A DNA stretch of 64,000 nucleotides, from positions 310,001 to 374,000 of the forward strand of contig NZ_FPEG01000002.1 in the NCBI RefSeq assembly GCF_900117395.1, given 5' to 3'. A program made the translations under genes and the position numbers. The stretch's first letter is position 1. The number at the start of each line of letters is the position of its first letter. This DNA is from Agrococcus sp. Marseille-P2731 (GTDB lineage: Bacteria; Actinomycetota; Actinomycetes; Actinomycetales; Microbacteriaceae). The notes under the pieces were generated by a model. The model did not search any database, was not told the DNA's origin, and saw only the letters and a list, made by a program, of their open reading frames with translations. Positions 8,743 through 16,246 of the stretch are shown in pieces.

Positions 8743-8808
8743 GGGCACTCCGGTCGTCTGCGGCGTCGGCGCACGCCGCGTCGCGGCAGGACGCGGGCGC
8801 GATGTCAG

Positions 8809-8814
8809 ACCTTA
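8809..8814 (-). promoter_or_regulatory. Possible -10 hexamer TAAGGT for the symporter gene
   Basis: Minus-strand TAAGGT would start transcription near 8802, giving a leader of about 60 nt before ATG 8742. Confidence 0.3.
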
Positions 8815-8827
8815 CCGGCGTGGCACG

Positions 8828-9370
8828 ATGGCGGGTGTGCACGACGCCTCTGCTGACATCCGCCCGCTGACCCCACGGCCCGCAGCCGATCCCGACAGGA
8901 CCGCTGCGTCTGCCATGTGGCAGGCGTATGCGGCCGCGCACCCCGAGGCGGTTCGTGCGGCGGCAGAGCACACGGTGGAGCGCTTCGGCGACTCGGAGCG
9001 CCTGGCTGACGAGCTGCTCGAGATCGTGCTCAGCGGGCGAAAGCGAGCGACCTCGTCACTCGTGGCCGACTTCATCGCCGATGGCGAGCAGCTGCCTCGC
9101 ATCGGCTCGCACTGGATCGCCTGCGACGGGCACGGCACGCCGCGGATCGTCATGCGCAGTACCGAGCTGCGCATCGGCACGTTCGACAGCGTCGAGCCGG
9201 CATTCGCGGCAGATGAGGGCGAGGATGACGGCTCGGTGGACTCCTGGAAGCGCGAGCACCGTCGCTACTGGCAGCGCACGACTGCCGCTCGCGGGGAGAC
9301 CTGGTCGGAGACGGACGAGATCGTGTTCGAGCGCTTCGCGGTCGTCTGGCCGCCTGAGCACGCCGACTGA
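8828..9370 (+). CDS. ASCH domain protein
   Basis: 180 aa. Residues about 45-178 form an ASCH domain: LLEIVLSGRKRATSSL opens it and the acidic loop EGEDDGSVDSWKREHRRYW plus FERFAVVW close it. ASCH proteins are beta-barrels related to PUA domains; some bind RNA or hydrolyse modified nucleosides, but no specific role can be read here. The stop codon is inside the first unit of a 17-bp tandem repeat, so the carboxyl end (EHAD) is written by repeat DNA. Confidence 0.75.
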   Translation: MAGVHDASADIRPLTPRPAADPDRTAASAMWQAYAAAHPEAVRAAAEHTVERFGDSERLADELLEIVLSGRKRATSSLVADFIADGEQLPRIGSHWIACDGHGTPRIVMRSTELRIGTFDSVEPAFAADEGEDDGSVDSWKREHRRYWQRTTAARGETWSETDEIVFERFAVVWPPEHAD

Positions 9371-9432
9371 CCGAGCACGCCGACTGACCGAGCACGCCGA
9401 CTGAGCGAGCGCGCCGACTGACCGAGCACGCC
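9355..9432. repeat. 17-bp tandem repeat, 4.6 copies
   Basis: Units of CGAGCACGCCGACTGAC start at 9355 (first base T), 9372, 9389 and 9406, with a partial unit at 9423-9432. Differences are single bases. Each unit carries an in-frame-independent TGA. The array starts inside the ASCH coding sequence and ends 23 bp before the stop of the DUF222/HNH gene. Confidence 0.9.
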
Positions 9433-9455
9433 TCTCGGCAGTGCGAGGGCGGGTG

Positions 9456-11123
9456 TCAGAAGGGCAGGGTCACTGGTGGTGCGTTGGCGAGGTTGGGTTC
9501 GGCCGCCGTGGGTGTGCCCCAGGGGGTGTCGTCGTGGCTGGTGTTGGTGAAGCGTGGTCCTTGGGGTTGGGGTTCGTCGTGGAGGGTGGTGCCGAGGGGG
9601 CTGGTCCATTCGAGGATGCCGTCTTCGAGCTGTTGGACGGTCCAGCGGGTGGCGTGCTTCATGGTGTGGTGGCGGCGGCAGAGGCTGGCGAGGTTGGACA
9701 GGGTGGTGGGGCCGCCGTCGGCCCAGTCTTGGGTGTGGTCGAGGTCGGTGCTGCTGACGCGGTTGCTGCAGCCGGGCCAGCGGCAGTGGCCGTCGCGGCG
9801 GCGCAGCCAGCGCCGCATGGCGCGGCTGGGGCGGTAGGTGTCGACGGTGACGGGTACGCCGGTGACGGGGTCGAGGAAGAGCCGTTCCCAGGTGATCGTG
9901 TCGGCGGCGAGGGAGCGGACGGTGGCGGTGTCGACGAGGATGTCGCCCTCGAGCATCGCCGGGAACCGCAGCCCCGGCGCAGCATCACCGCCGCGGCCGT
10001 CGGTGCCGTTGCCGGTGCCGTCGGCGCCGTCGTTGCCGTCGTGGCGGTCGGCGTCGTCGTGGAGGAGGGCGGTGGCGGGGATGGTGACGATGATCGTCGC
10101 GGCGATGCCGTTGACGCCGGCGAGGTCCTGCGGGGTGTGGCCGGTGAGGAGGAGCTCGAGGTAGGCGTCGGCGCGGAACTGTTCGAAGCTGCGCGGGTCG
10201 TCCTTCGCCTTGCCGCGGGCGGCGTCCGTCAGCCGTGCGAACGCGGCCGCGCCGAGCGCCGCGGGCACGCGTGCGCAGAGATCGACCATGCCGTCTCCCG
10301 CGTCGTGCAGCGATACCGCCCGCTGCTGACTCGCGGTCTCGTACCGCTGCTGCAGCGGCGCCGTCAGGACACGGTCGACGATGCGGCGTGCGCGGGAGCG
10401 CAGCTGCCCGGGCGTGGTCGTCTCGGCGACCGCGACGAGCTCCTGCTCGACCAGCGCCCGCTGCTCGGGCTCGACCGCAGCGTCGAGGCGGAGCGCTTCG
10501 GTCGCGGTCACGATCGCGCGCAGGTGGCTGGCCGTGATGCGGCCCGCGCGGTGCGCGTCGTGCGCCAGCGGCAGCTCAGTGACCGTCTGCCACGCGTCGG
10601 TCATGCGCCGCTCGATCGCACGATCCGACAGGTGCAGCTCCACCGCCAGCACCGAGGCCGCCTCGCGCAGGTTCGTCTCGAACGAGCCCGGCTCGGCCAG
10701 CAGTCGCGCGAACCGGTCCGCGAGCAGCTCACGCTTGGCCGCCTCCAGCCGCGCCGCCTGCACCTCCAGCGCCCGCACCCGGCCCACATACGCTGCCTCC
10801 GCACGCAGCCGCGCCGTCCGCTCCGACTCGACCGGGCCCGGCAGCTGCGGCACCGCCATCCGGCCCGTCACGACCGCATCCAGCTCGACATCCGACAGCG
10901 CCAGCAGCCGCGCCGTCCACTCCCGGTCGTACGCGTCGAGCGAGCCCTGCAGCTCATCCGCCGACTGCCCGTACGGGTCGACCGCCCCGGCGCGGACGGC
11001 GGCGATGTAGGCGTCGGCGTCGATGGCGGCGGGCCAGTCAGCGCCGCCCGAAGCGGCATCGAAACCGCCAGCATCGACGCCCTCAGGGTCGGCGCTCCGG
11101 GAGTCGAAGCCATCGTCGCTCAT
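9456..11123 (-). CDS. DUF222 / HNH endonuclease (13E12 repeat family)
   Basis: 555 aa. Residues about 40-400 form the helical DUF222 region; residues about 445-490 are an HNH endonuclease with Cys pairs and the H-N-H core in CRWPGC, DLDHTQDWADGG and SLCRRHHTMKH. Proteins of this type occur in many copies per genome in Microbacteriaceae and mycobacteria (REP13E12) and behave like mobile or recombination-associated sequences; their biological role is not settled. ATG 11123 was chosen because all longer in-frame starts lie in a 42-bp repeat array that translates to a low-complexity peptide. Both flanks are repeat arrays, which fits insertion or recombination. Confidence 0.85.
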   Translation of the reverse strand: MSDDGFDSRSADPEGVDAGGFDAASGGADWPAAIDADAYIAAVRAGAVDPYGQSADELQGSLDAYDREWTARLLALSDVELDAVVTGRMAVPQLPGPVESERTARLRAEAAYVGRVRALEVQAARLEAAKRELLADRFARLLAEPGSFETNLREAASVLAVELHLSDRAIERRMTDAWQTVTELPLAHDAHRAGRITASHLRAIVTATEALRLDAAVEPEQRALVEQELVAVAETTTPGQLRSRARRIVDRVLTAPLQQRYETASQQRAVSLHDAGDGMVDLCARVPAALGAAAFARLTDAARGKAKDDPRSFEQFRADAYLELLLTGHTPQDLAGVNGIAATIIVTIPATALLHDDADRHDGNDGADGTGNGTDGRGGDAAPGLRFPAMLEGDILVDTATVRSLAADTITWERLFLDPVTGVPVTVDTYRPSRAMRRWLRRRDGHCRWPGCSNRVSSTDLDHTQDWADGGPTTLSNLASLCRRHHTMKHATRWTVQQLEDGILEWTSPLGTTLHDEPQPQGPRFTNTSHDDTPWGTPTAAEPNLANAPPVTLPF

Positions 11124-11193
11124 GGGTGCATCACACCACGCACCACTGACATCGGAGGCGGGCGATCGAGAGGCGGGAACAAGCCGCGGACCG

Positions 11194-11439
11194 GGTCTCG
11201 AGACGCGTGCGGCTGCGCCGCGCGCTCCTCGACCAACGAGGGCCGGGCGACGGGCGAACCGGTTGCGGGGTCTCGTGACGCGTGCGGCTGCGCCGCGCGC
11301 TCCTCGACCAACGGGCATGACGCGTGCGGCTGCGCCGCGCGCTCCTCGACCAGCGCGCATGACGCGTGCGGCTGCGCCGCGCGCTCCTCGACCAGCGCGC
11401 ATGACGCGTGCGGCTGCGCCGCGCGCTCCTCGACCAGCG
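11194..11439. repeat. REP-like array, five copies, 42-bp period
   Basis: A unit beginning GACGCGTGCGGCTGCGCCGC and ending CTCCTCGACCA starts at 11202, 11277, 11319, 11361 and 11403. Copies 2-5 have an exact 42-bp spacing; copy 1 is 75 bp upstream. Copies 1 and 2 are preceded by GGTCTCG. Each unit contains an imperfect hairpin (GCGTGCGGC / GCCGCGCGC, loop TGC). It resembles the extragenic palindromic repeat common in Microbacteriaceae. It fills most of the 328-bp gap 11124-11451, which holds no gene. Confidence 0.85.
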
Positions 11440-11451
11440 GGAGCAGGGGGA

Positions 11452-12249
11452 TCAGGCGGGTCGCACCGTCAAGGTCTGCGAGGCTCGGCCGACGTGGCCG
11501 CGCTCGTCGTGCAGCTCGGTGCACGTGATGCCCTGACCGCTCGGCCCGAACACGACCGTCGTGTCGAAGCCGACCCATTCGCCCTCGGGCTGCCGGTGCA
11601 GGTGGATCGTCAGGTCGAGGTTCGGGAACATCCACTGGTCGGGCCGCTCGCGCACGGCGATGCCGTTCGCCCCGTCGATGAGGCCGATCCATCGGGCGAT
11701 CGGCGCGACCCGCTCGCCCGTGACCAGCGGGTGCCCGGTGCGCTGCCACGCCTGGTTGCGGCCGGGCGTGCCCTCGCCCGTCTCCCGCAGCTCGACCGAT
11801 CGCACGTAGCCGCCGCCCCATCCCTTGGCGAAGTCCGCCGCTCGCAGACCCTCGGGCGCGGGTAGCGGCGCAGCCGCGCCGCCCTGGACTGCAGTGGTGT
11901 CGATCGCGACGCTGTGCCAGGCGCGGGCGACCGCGACATCGCGACCGGCGATGGATGCGGTGGCCTCCGTGAGCTCGATCGTGCGGCCGGGGCGGCGGGT
12001 CTCGACCCGCACCTCCGTCTCGTCGAGCGCCAGGAAGCCCAGGATGTCGAAGGTCATGCGCGTCAGCAGCAGGGGAGCGCCGCCCGCCGCGGCGCGATGC
12101 TGCTCGACCGCGTGCGTCAGCAGCCCGCCGAGGGGCGCGAAGTGCATCTCACCCGGCTGCCAGGCGCCGCTCGCCTGCTCCGTCGGCCGGTAGCGGCCGC
12201 CGCCCAGCGCGACGAAGTAGGGGGAGGGTGCAGCGGCATCGGCAGACAT
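11452..12249 (-). CDS. Acyl-CoA thioesterase family protein (double hotdog)
   Basis: 265 aa. Two hotdog halves are suggested: an N-terminal half with GEMHFAPLGGLLTHAVEQHRA and LTRMTFDILGFLALDETEV, and a C-terminal half with RWIGLIDGANGIAVRE, MFPNLDLTIHLHRQP and WVGFDTTVVF. This is the TesB-like or thioesterase-superfamily arrangement, hydrolysing acyl-CoA in the cytoplasm; the acyl chain is not predictable. ATG 12249 has GGAGG 3 nt upstream. The gene is third in a row on this strand after the nitroreductase and an uncharacterised gene. Confidence 0.75.
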   Translation of the reverse strand: MSADAAAPSPYFVALGGGRYRPTEQASGAWQPGEMHFAPLGGLLTHAVEQHRAAAGGAPLLLTRMTFDILGFLALDETEVRVETRRPGRTIELTEATASIAGRDVAVARAWHSVAIDTTAVQGGAAAPLPAPEGLRAADFAKGWGGGYVRSVELRETGEGTPGRNQAWQRTGHPLVTGERVAPIARWIGLIDGANGIAVRERPDQWMFPNLDLTIHLHRQPEGEWVGFDTTVVFGPSGQGITCTELHDERGHVGRASQTLTVRPA

Positions 12250-12304
12250 GCCTCCGATCCTGCCAGCACTGTGGCGCAGCGCAGCGCAGTGCCTGCGCCG
12301 CCGC

Positions 12305-12826
12305 CTACGTCCCCTGCGGCGGATGCAGCAGCAGCTCGGCGAGGTCGGCCAGGTAGCGCTCGAGCTCGACGGGTGCATCCCGGCCCCAGCGCACCCACGC
12401 GCGTCCGCCGTGCACGATCAGCGGCCCGGGCCCGGCGACGAGCGTCTCGTCGAGCGCGATCGGCGTGATGCCGTGGTTCACGGTCTCGCCCATCGGGAAC
12501 CCGCCCTGGATCGCCGCCGCCCGGTACGCCCGCCGGATCTCGACGGACGCGGTGTGGTGCTGCGGTCGGCCGGGCTCTGCCACGCGCGTCGAGATGCCCG
12601 TCGCCCAGATCGAGCCCTCCGCGGTCAGCAGCAGTGCACCGAGCCGCCACGCGCGGCCCAGTGGGCGCATCGTCGGCCTGCGCGGCACGACGCCGAGCAC
12701 CGGCTTCGGCTCCTCGTAGCGCGCGAGCGCCTCATCGCGGGCACCGGCCTCCGCGAGCGTCGCCGCGGTCGACCGCAGCAGGGCGCTCGCCCGCTCGATC
12801 GCCGCGTCGTCCTCCGCTGCGGTCAT
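12305..12826 (-). CDS. Conserved actinobacterial protein of unknown function
   Basis: 173 aa, soluble, mixed alpha/beta, no membrane helix and no motif I can tie to a reaction. Recognisable blocks are MRPLGRAWRLGALLLTAEG, FPMGETVNHG and VRWGRDAPVELERYLADLAEL. I recall similar Microbacteriaceae proteins carrying the name glutaminase, but I see no glutaminase active site and do not adopt it. GGGGAGG precedes ATG 12826; only 16 bp separate it from the nitroreductase upstream, so they are probably one operon. Confidence 0.7.
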   Translation of the reverse strand: MTAAEDDAAIERASALLRSTAATLAEAGARDEALARYEEPKPVLGVVPRRPTMRPLGRAWRLGALLLTAEGSIWATGISTRVAEPGRPQHHTASVEIRRAYRAAAIQGGFPMGETVNHGITPIALDETLVAGPGPLIVHGGRAWVRWGRDAPVELERYLADLAELLLHPPQGT

Positions 12827-12842
12827 CCCCAGCCTCCCCGCG

Positions 12843-13655
12843 TCAGTGCGCGTGCGGCGGCGGCACGTCGTCCCAGCCCTGCTGCGGCGTCTGGCACGTG
12901 TCGCGGAACAGGATCTGCGAGGGCCGCTTGCGCTCGGAGCTCGACCAGTCGATGCGCGGACGGCGCCGATCCTCCGGCACGTAGCCGATGCGGTACACCG
13001 CCATCAGCTCGAGGTCGTCGGGCACCTTGAACAGCTCGATGAGCCGCTCCCACTGGCCGGGCACCTCCATCGGGAACGAGACGAACTGGATGCCGAGGCC
13101 GAGCTCGACCGTCGTCAGCCACACGTTCTCCATCGCGGCGCCCATGCTGAACAGCGAGTAGAATGAGGAGAGCTCGCCCGGGCGGTGCTCCTCGCGGTCG
13201 AGCATGACCGCCAGCAGCAGGGGAGCGCCGGCGACGAGCTTGCGGTTCTCCTCGCCGAGCGTCTGCGGAACGCGCAGCGCGTTCATCATCTTCTGGCCGC
13301 GCGGCGTCATCGCCTGGCTCGTGAACGGGCGCAGCGGCGCCGGCAACCGGTCGAAGAGCATGCCGTCGCGGCGCTCGTCCATCTCCTGCTGCGAGAAGCG
13401 GAAGTAGCGCTTGTACCGCTCGAAGAAGGTGCCGTTCGACATCGCCTCGGTCATGCTGGCACCGCTGATCGCGGCGACCTGCTCGATCTTCGCCCGGTCC
13501 TCCGTGATCACGAAGCGCCACGGCTGGCTGTTCAGCTGCGAGGGGGCCCTGCCCGCCAGCTCGATGAGCAGGCGCTGGTGCTCCTCCTTGACGGGATCGG
13601 GGAGGAACGGGCCGTTCGTCGTGCGGCGGCGGCGAATTGCGTCGATGAGCTCCAT
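12843..13655 (-). CDS. Nitroreductase family protein (FMN-dependent)
   Basis: 270 aa. The opening [17 protein letters not shown] and [15 protein letters not shown] are the FMN-phosphate binding blocks of the nitroreductase superfamily; [21 protein letters not shown] is the conserved dimer/FMN segment. The family reduces nitro-aromatics, quinones or flavins with NAD(P)H. The middle (about 70-130) is longer than in NfsB-type enzymes. AGGAA stands before ATG 13655. It heads a likely operon with the 173-aa gene and perhaps the thioesterase. Confidence 0.85.
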   Translation of the reverse strand: MELIDAIRRRRTTNGPFLPDPVKEEHQRLLIELAGRAPSQLNSQPWRFVITEDRAKIEQVAAISGASMTEAMSNGTFFERYKRYFRFSQQEMDERRDGMLFDRLPAPLRPFTSQAMTPRGQKMMNALRVPQTLGEENRKLVAGAPLLLAVMLDREEHRPGELSSFYSLFSMGAAMENVWLTTVELGLGIQFVSFPMEVPGQWERLIELFKVPDDLELMAVYRIGYVPEDRRRPRIDWSSSERKRPSQILFRDTCQTPQQGWDDVPPPHAH

Positions 13656-13662
13656 CGGGTTC

Positions 13663-13989
13663 CTATCTGGTCCTGCGGATGATGGCGGCAGCGAGCCAAG
13701 GCGCTGCGGCGAGGGCGATGACGGGGTGTCGCCGCGACCGCGTCGAGACGCGCGGGAGGATGGCGAGCGGCACGAGGGCGACGGCGGCGCAGGCAGCCCG
13801 GATGCGGTCGGTGCGCAGGCTCGTCACGACCGTGCCGGCGGTGAGGGTGACGGCGGCGATGTAGCCGACGTGGTGGATCCAGCGGTTGCGGCGGTTGCGC
13901 CAGAGCCCGGTCGCCAGCCCCACGCCGAGGAGCGCGGTGGTGCCGTAGACGGCGCCGGCGGTCGTCGCGAGCGAGCGAGAGAGGTGCAC
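13663..13989 (-). CDS. Small membrane protein of unknown function
   Basis: About 108 aa from GTG 13989, with three to four predicted helices ([47 protein letters not shown]-like, [15 protein letters not shown]) separated by Arg-rich loops. I do not recognise a family. The start is uncertain: no SD precedes GTG 13989, while an overlapping frame upstream has an ATG at 14078 with AGGA 7 nt before it and ends at 14004, 15 bp before this GTG. Either the genes are coupled or a frameshift splits one protein. Confidence 0.55.
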   Translation of the reverse strand: MHLSRSLATTAGAVYGTTALLGVGLATGLWRNRRNRWIHHVGYIAAVTLTAGTVVTSLRTDRIRAACAAVALVPLAILPRVSTRSRRHPVIALAAAPWLAAAIIRRTR

Positions 13990-14003
13990 GTCGTGCCGCG
14001 TGC

Positions 14004-14078
14004 TCAGCGCTCGCCTCGGCTGCGGTCGCGCACGTCGGTCGGTGCGGCGGCGAGCACGATGCGAGGAGCGGCGTCCAT
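14004..14078 (-). CDS. Possible 24-aa leader or frameshifted start of the membrane protein
   Basis: ATG 14078 with AGGA 7 nt upstream opens a 24-codon frame (begins MDAAPRIVLAAAP) with the GC-rich third positions typical of genes here, ending TGA 15 bp before the GTG of the membrane protein. It may be a coupled leader peptide or the displaced amino terminus of that protein. Confidence 0.25.
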   Translation of the reverse strand: MDAAPRIVLAAAPTDVRDRSRGER

Positions 14079-14164
14079 GCTCTGATCCTAGGGTCGCGAT
14101 CCTGCGGCGCAGGTGTGCAAGTGGGACGGCGATCATCGCCTGGATCTCGCTCGCCCGCGCGTCG

Positions 14165-14315
14165 GCTCAACCGTTGCCGTTGCCGTTGCCGTTCCCATTG
14201 CCCGAGCTGCCATTGCCGTTCCCGGAGTTCCCGTTCCCCGAGCCATTGCCGTTGCCGTTCCCCGAGTTGCCGTTCCCGTTCCCGTTCCCGTTGCCCGAGC
14301 TGCCGTTCCCATTGC
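14165..14315. repeat. Hexamer-based repeat encoding the Gly-Asn tail
   Basis: Plus-strand CCGTTG/CCGTTC/CCATTG hexamers recur almost without interruption. Because the period is a multiple of three, copy-number change would lengthen or shorten the kinase tail without breaking the frame. Confidence 0.8.
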
Positions 14316-15573
14316 CCTGGCTCGGCGCCGCGGGCTCCTGCCCGCCCTCCTCGATCACCGCGGGCAGCGGCGCGGGCTGAGCGGGCGGTGTCGTCGCCGA
14401 CTCCGCGGGCTCCTCGTCAGGCTCGGTCGTCTGCACCGGCGGATCGCTCACGACCGGGGTCTCTGCGACGCTCGGGGGATCGCTCGTCACGGGCGCCGCG
14501 AGCTGCTGGAGCCCGAGCACCGCAGTTGTCACGAGCAGCGCGAGCCCGGCGGCGATGCTGCCCACGAGCACCCAGCCTCGTCGCGCGCGCCGGCGGCCCA
14601 CCGCCGGTTCGTCGAGGACGAGGTCCGCGGTGGTCGTGGCGTCGCGGACGAGCGGCGCGGTGGCGCCGGCGTCACCGACGAGCGGCGCCGTCGCCCCGGC
14701 ATCCCGCCCGTCGGCGAGGGGGAGCGCTGCCGCGCCCCCGGCGTCCGCCAGGAGCTCGAGGAGCTCGGGAGCCGAGGGGCGCGCCTCGGGATCGCGAGCC
14801 GTCATCGCGGCCAGCAGCGACTTCCAGCGGTAGCCGATGGCACCGGGGACGACGGGGTCGCGCGACTGCCGCGCGGTGAGCGACTCCATGAGCGGGCCGG
14901 GGTACTCGCGTCGGCCGGTGATCGACTCGAGCAGCACGAGACCGAGCGAGTAGACGTCGGAGGCCGGCCCCACGCGCGCGCCCGTCGCCTGCTCCGGGCT
15001 CAGGTAGGCGGCGGTGCCGAGCACCGTCCCCGTCGCTGTGAGCCGAGTGCCGTCGACGAGCGTCGCGATGCCGAAGTCGGCGAGCTTCGCGTCGAACTCC
15101 CGCCCCGGCACGGGCGTCGGAGCGAGCAGCACGTTGGCGGGCTTGATGTCGCGGTGCACGACGCCGGCCGCGTGCACCACGACGAGCGCCTCGGCCAGAT
15201 CACGGGCCATGGTCGCGATGTCGTTCGGGGCGATCGCGCCGAGCGCCGCGCGGGTGCCGAGCGTCGGGCCGTCGACGAGCTCCATCGCGAGATAGGTGAA
15301 GGAGACTCCATCGGCAGCGGCACTCCCCGCGTCGAAGAGCGTCACGAGCGCCCGGTGGCTCAGTCCCGCGAGCACGTCGATCTCGGCCTGCACGCGCTGC
15401 CGCTCCGTGGGATCGGCGGAGCCGTGGACGAGCGCCTTGATCGCGACGTCGCGGCCGAGGACGACATCGGTGCCGCGATGCACGAAGGACATCCCGCCCG
15501 TCCCGAGCAGCGGCCCGATGCGGTAGCGCTCCGCGAGCATCCGGCCGGGGGCAAGCGGATCCGCTCCGTGCAC
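14167..15573 (-). CDS. PknB-type serine/threonine protein kinase with Gly-Asn repeat tail
   Basis: 468 aa. The kinase domain (about 15-265) is complete: glycine loop GTGGMSFVHRG, VAIKAL lysine, catalytic loop HRDIKPANVLL, DFG in LADFGIATL, and YLSPEQATG. A juxtamembrane linker contains a near-duplicate DAGATAPLV pair; one membrane helix lies at about 333-355. The outside part is short, Pro/Thr/Glu-rich, and ends in about 50 residues of almost pure Gly-Asn-Ser. No PASTA domains are present. GTG 15573 was chosen for the GGGAGG site 7 nt upstream. Substrates are unknown. Confidence 0.9.
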   Translation of the reverse strand: MHGADPLAPGRMLAERYRIGPLLGTGGMSFVHRGTDVVLGRDVAIKALVHGSADPTERQRVQAEIDVLAGLSHRALVTLFDAGSAAADGVSFTYLAMELVDGPTLGTRAALGAIAPNDIATMARDLAEALVVVHAAGVVHRDIKPANVLLAPTPVPGREFDAKLADFGIATLVDGTRLTATGTVLGTAAYLSPEQATGARVGPASDVYSLGLVLLESITGRREYPGPLMESLTARQSRDPVVPGAIGYRWKSLLAAMTARDPEARPSAPELLELLADAGGAAALPLADGRDAGATAPLVGDAGATAPLVRDATTTADLVLDEPAVGRRRARRGWVLVGSIAAGLALLVTTAVLGLQQLAAPVTSDPPSVAETPVVSDPPVQTTEPDEEPAESATTPPAQPAPLPAVIEEGGQEPAAPSQGNGNGSSGNGNGNGNGNSGNGNGNGSGNGNSGNGNGSSGNGNGNGNGNG

Positions 15574-15634
15574 GACTGCCTCCCGCTGCTCCGACTCGAT
15601 CGCCGTTGTCCCCCAAGAGACTACCGCCGGGTCC

Positions 15635-15718
15635 CGGCGTCGGCCCGCCCGAGGCCGGCGTCGGCCCGACCGGGGTCGGCGTCGGCCCGACCGGGGTCGG
15701 CGTCGGCCCGACCGGGGT
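15635..15718. repeat. 21-bp tandem repeat, four copies
   Basis: Units start at 15635, 15656, 15677 and 15698; each begins CGGCGTCGGCCCG. Units 2-4 are identical; unit 1 differs in its second half. The array fills most of the gap between the metallophosphoesterase and the kinase and touches the last codon (stop) of the former. Confidence 0.9.
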
Positions 15719-16236
15719 CAGCGCGGCGTCGGGACGAGCACCACGTCACGGAGCGCCCCGGCGTCGACGACCGCGGTCATCACGGTGCCGACGGGCTGAC
15801 GCCTGCGATCGGTGGGGGAGCCGGGGTTCAGCAGGCGCAGCCCCGACTCGGTCGTCGTGTCCCAGGGGATGTGCGAGTGGCCGAACACGAGCACGTCTGA
15901 CGGCGTCTCGGCTTCGCGCCCGAAGCGGGCGTCGCAGCGGCGCTCGCGCCCTGTGGCGCTGCCGGTCTCGTGGATCACGGCGAAGCGCACGCCCTCGAGC
16001 TCGACCCTCGCGATCTCGCCGAGCCGCGACCAGAGCTCTGGCCCGTCGTTGTTGCCCGCGACGCCGATCAGGCGCCGGGCCCGGTCGCTCAGCTCGTCGA
16101 GCAGCGCGGCATCCACCCAGTCGCCGGCGTGGATCACCACGTCGGCCTCGTCGACGAGTCGCCAGACCTGCTCCTGCAGCGCCTTCGCGCGCAGTGGCAG
16201 GTGCGTGTCGCTGAGCAGCAGCAGTCGAGTCGCCAC
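15718..16236 (-). CDS. Metallophosphoesterase, YfcE/MJ0936 type
   Basis: 172 aa, a single calcineurin-like domain. Metal ligands are in place: SDTHLP (from residue 9), HAGDW, GNND, an isolated His in VIHETG, and FGHSHIP. The size and motif spacing match the small bacterial phosphodiesterases that cleave model bis-phosphoesters; the physiological substrate is not known. It starts with GTG 16236, 10 bp after the stop of the upstream SDR gene, so the two are probably co-transcribed. Confidence 0.85.
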   Translation of the reverse strand: MATRLLLLSDTHLPLRAKALQEQVWRLVDEADVVIHAGDWVDAALLDELSDRARRLIGVAGNNDGPELWSRLGEIARVELEGVRFAVIHETGSATGRERRCDARFGREAETPSDVLVFGHSHIPWDTTTESGLRLLNPGSPTDRRRQPVGTVMTAVVDAGALRDVVLVPTPR

Positions 16237-16246
16237 GAGAGCGGCC

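Noticed and set aside
11277-11439. CRISPR-like look of regularly spaced repeats
   Set aside because: The period is 42 bp with almost no unique spacer (about 5 bp, nearly identical); no cas genes are present. It is a tandem REP-like array.
9441-11528. Long plus-strand open frame opposite the DUF222/HNH gene, ending in a periodic Cys/Ala/Arg peptide
   Set aside because: It is antisense to a well-recognised family; the periodic end is just the 42-bp DNA repeat read in frame.
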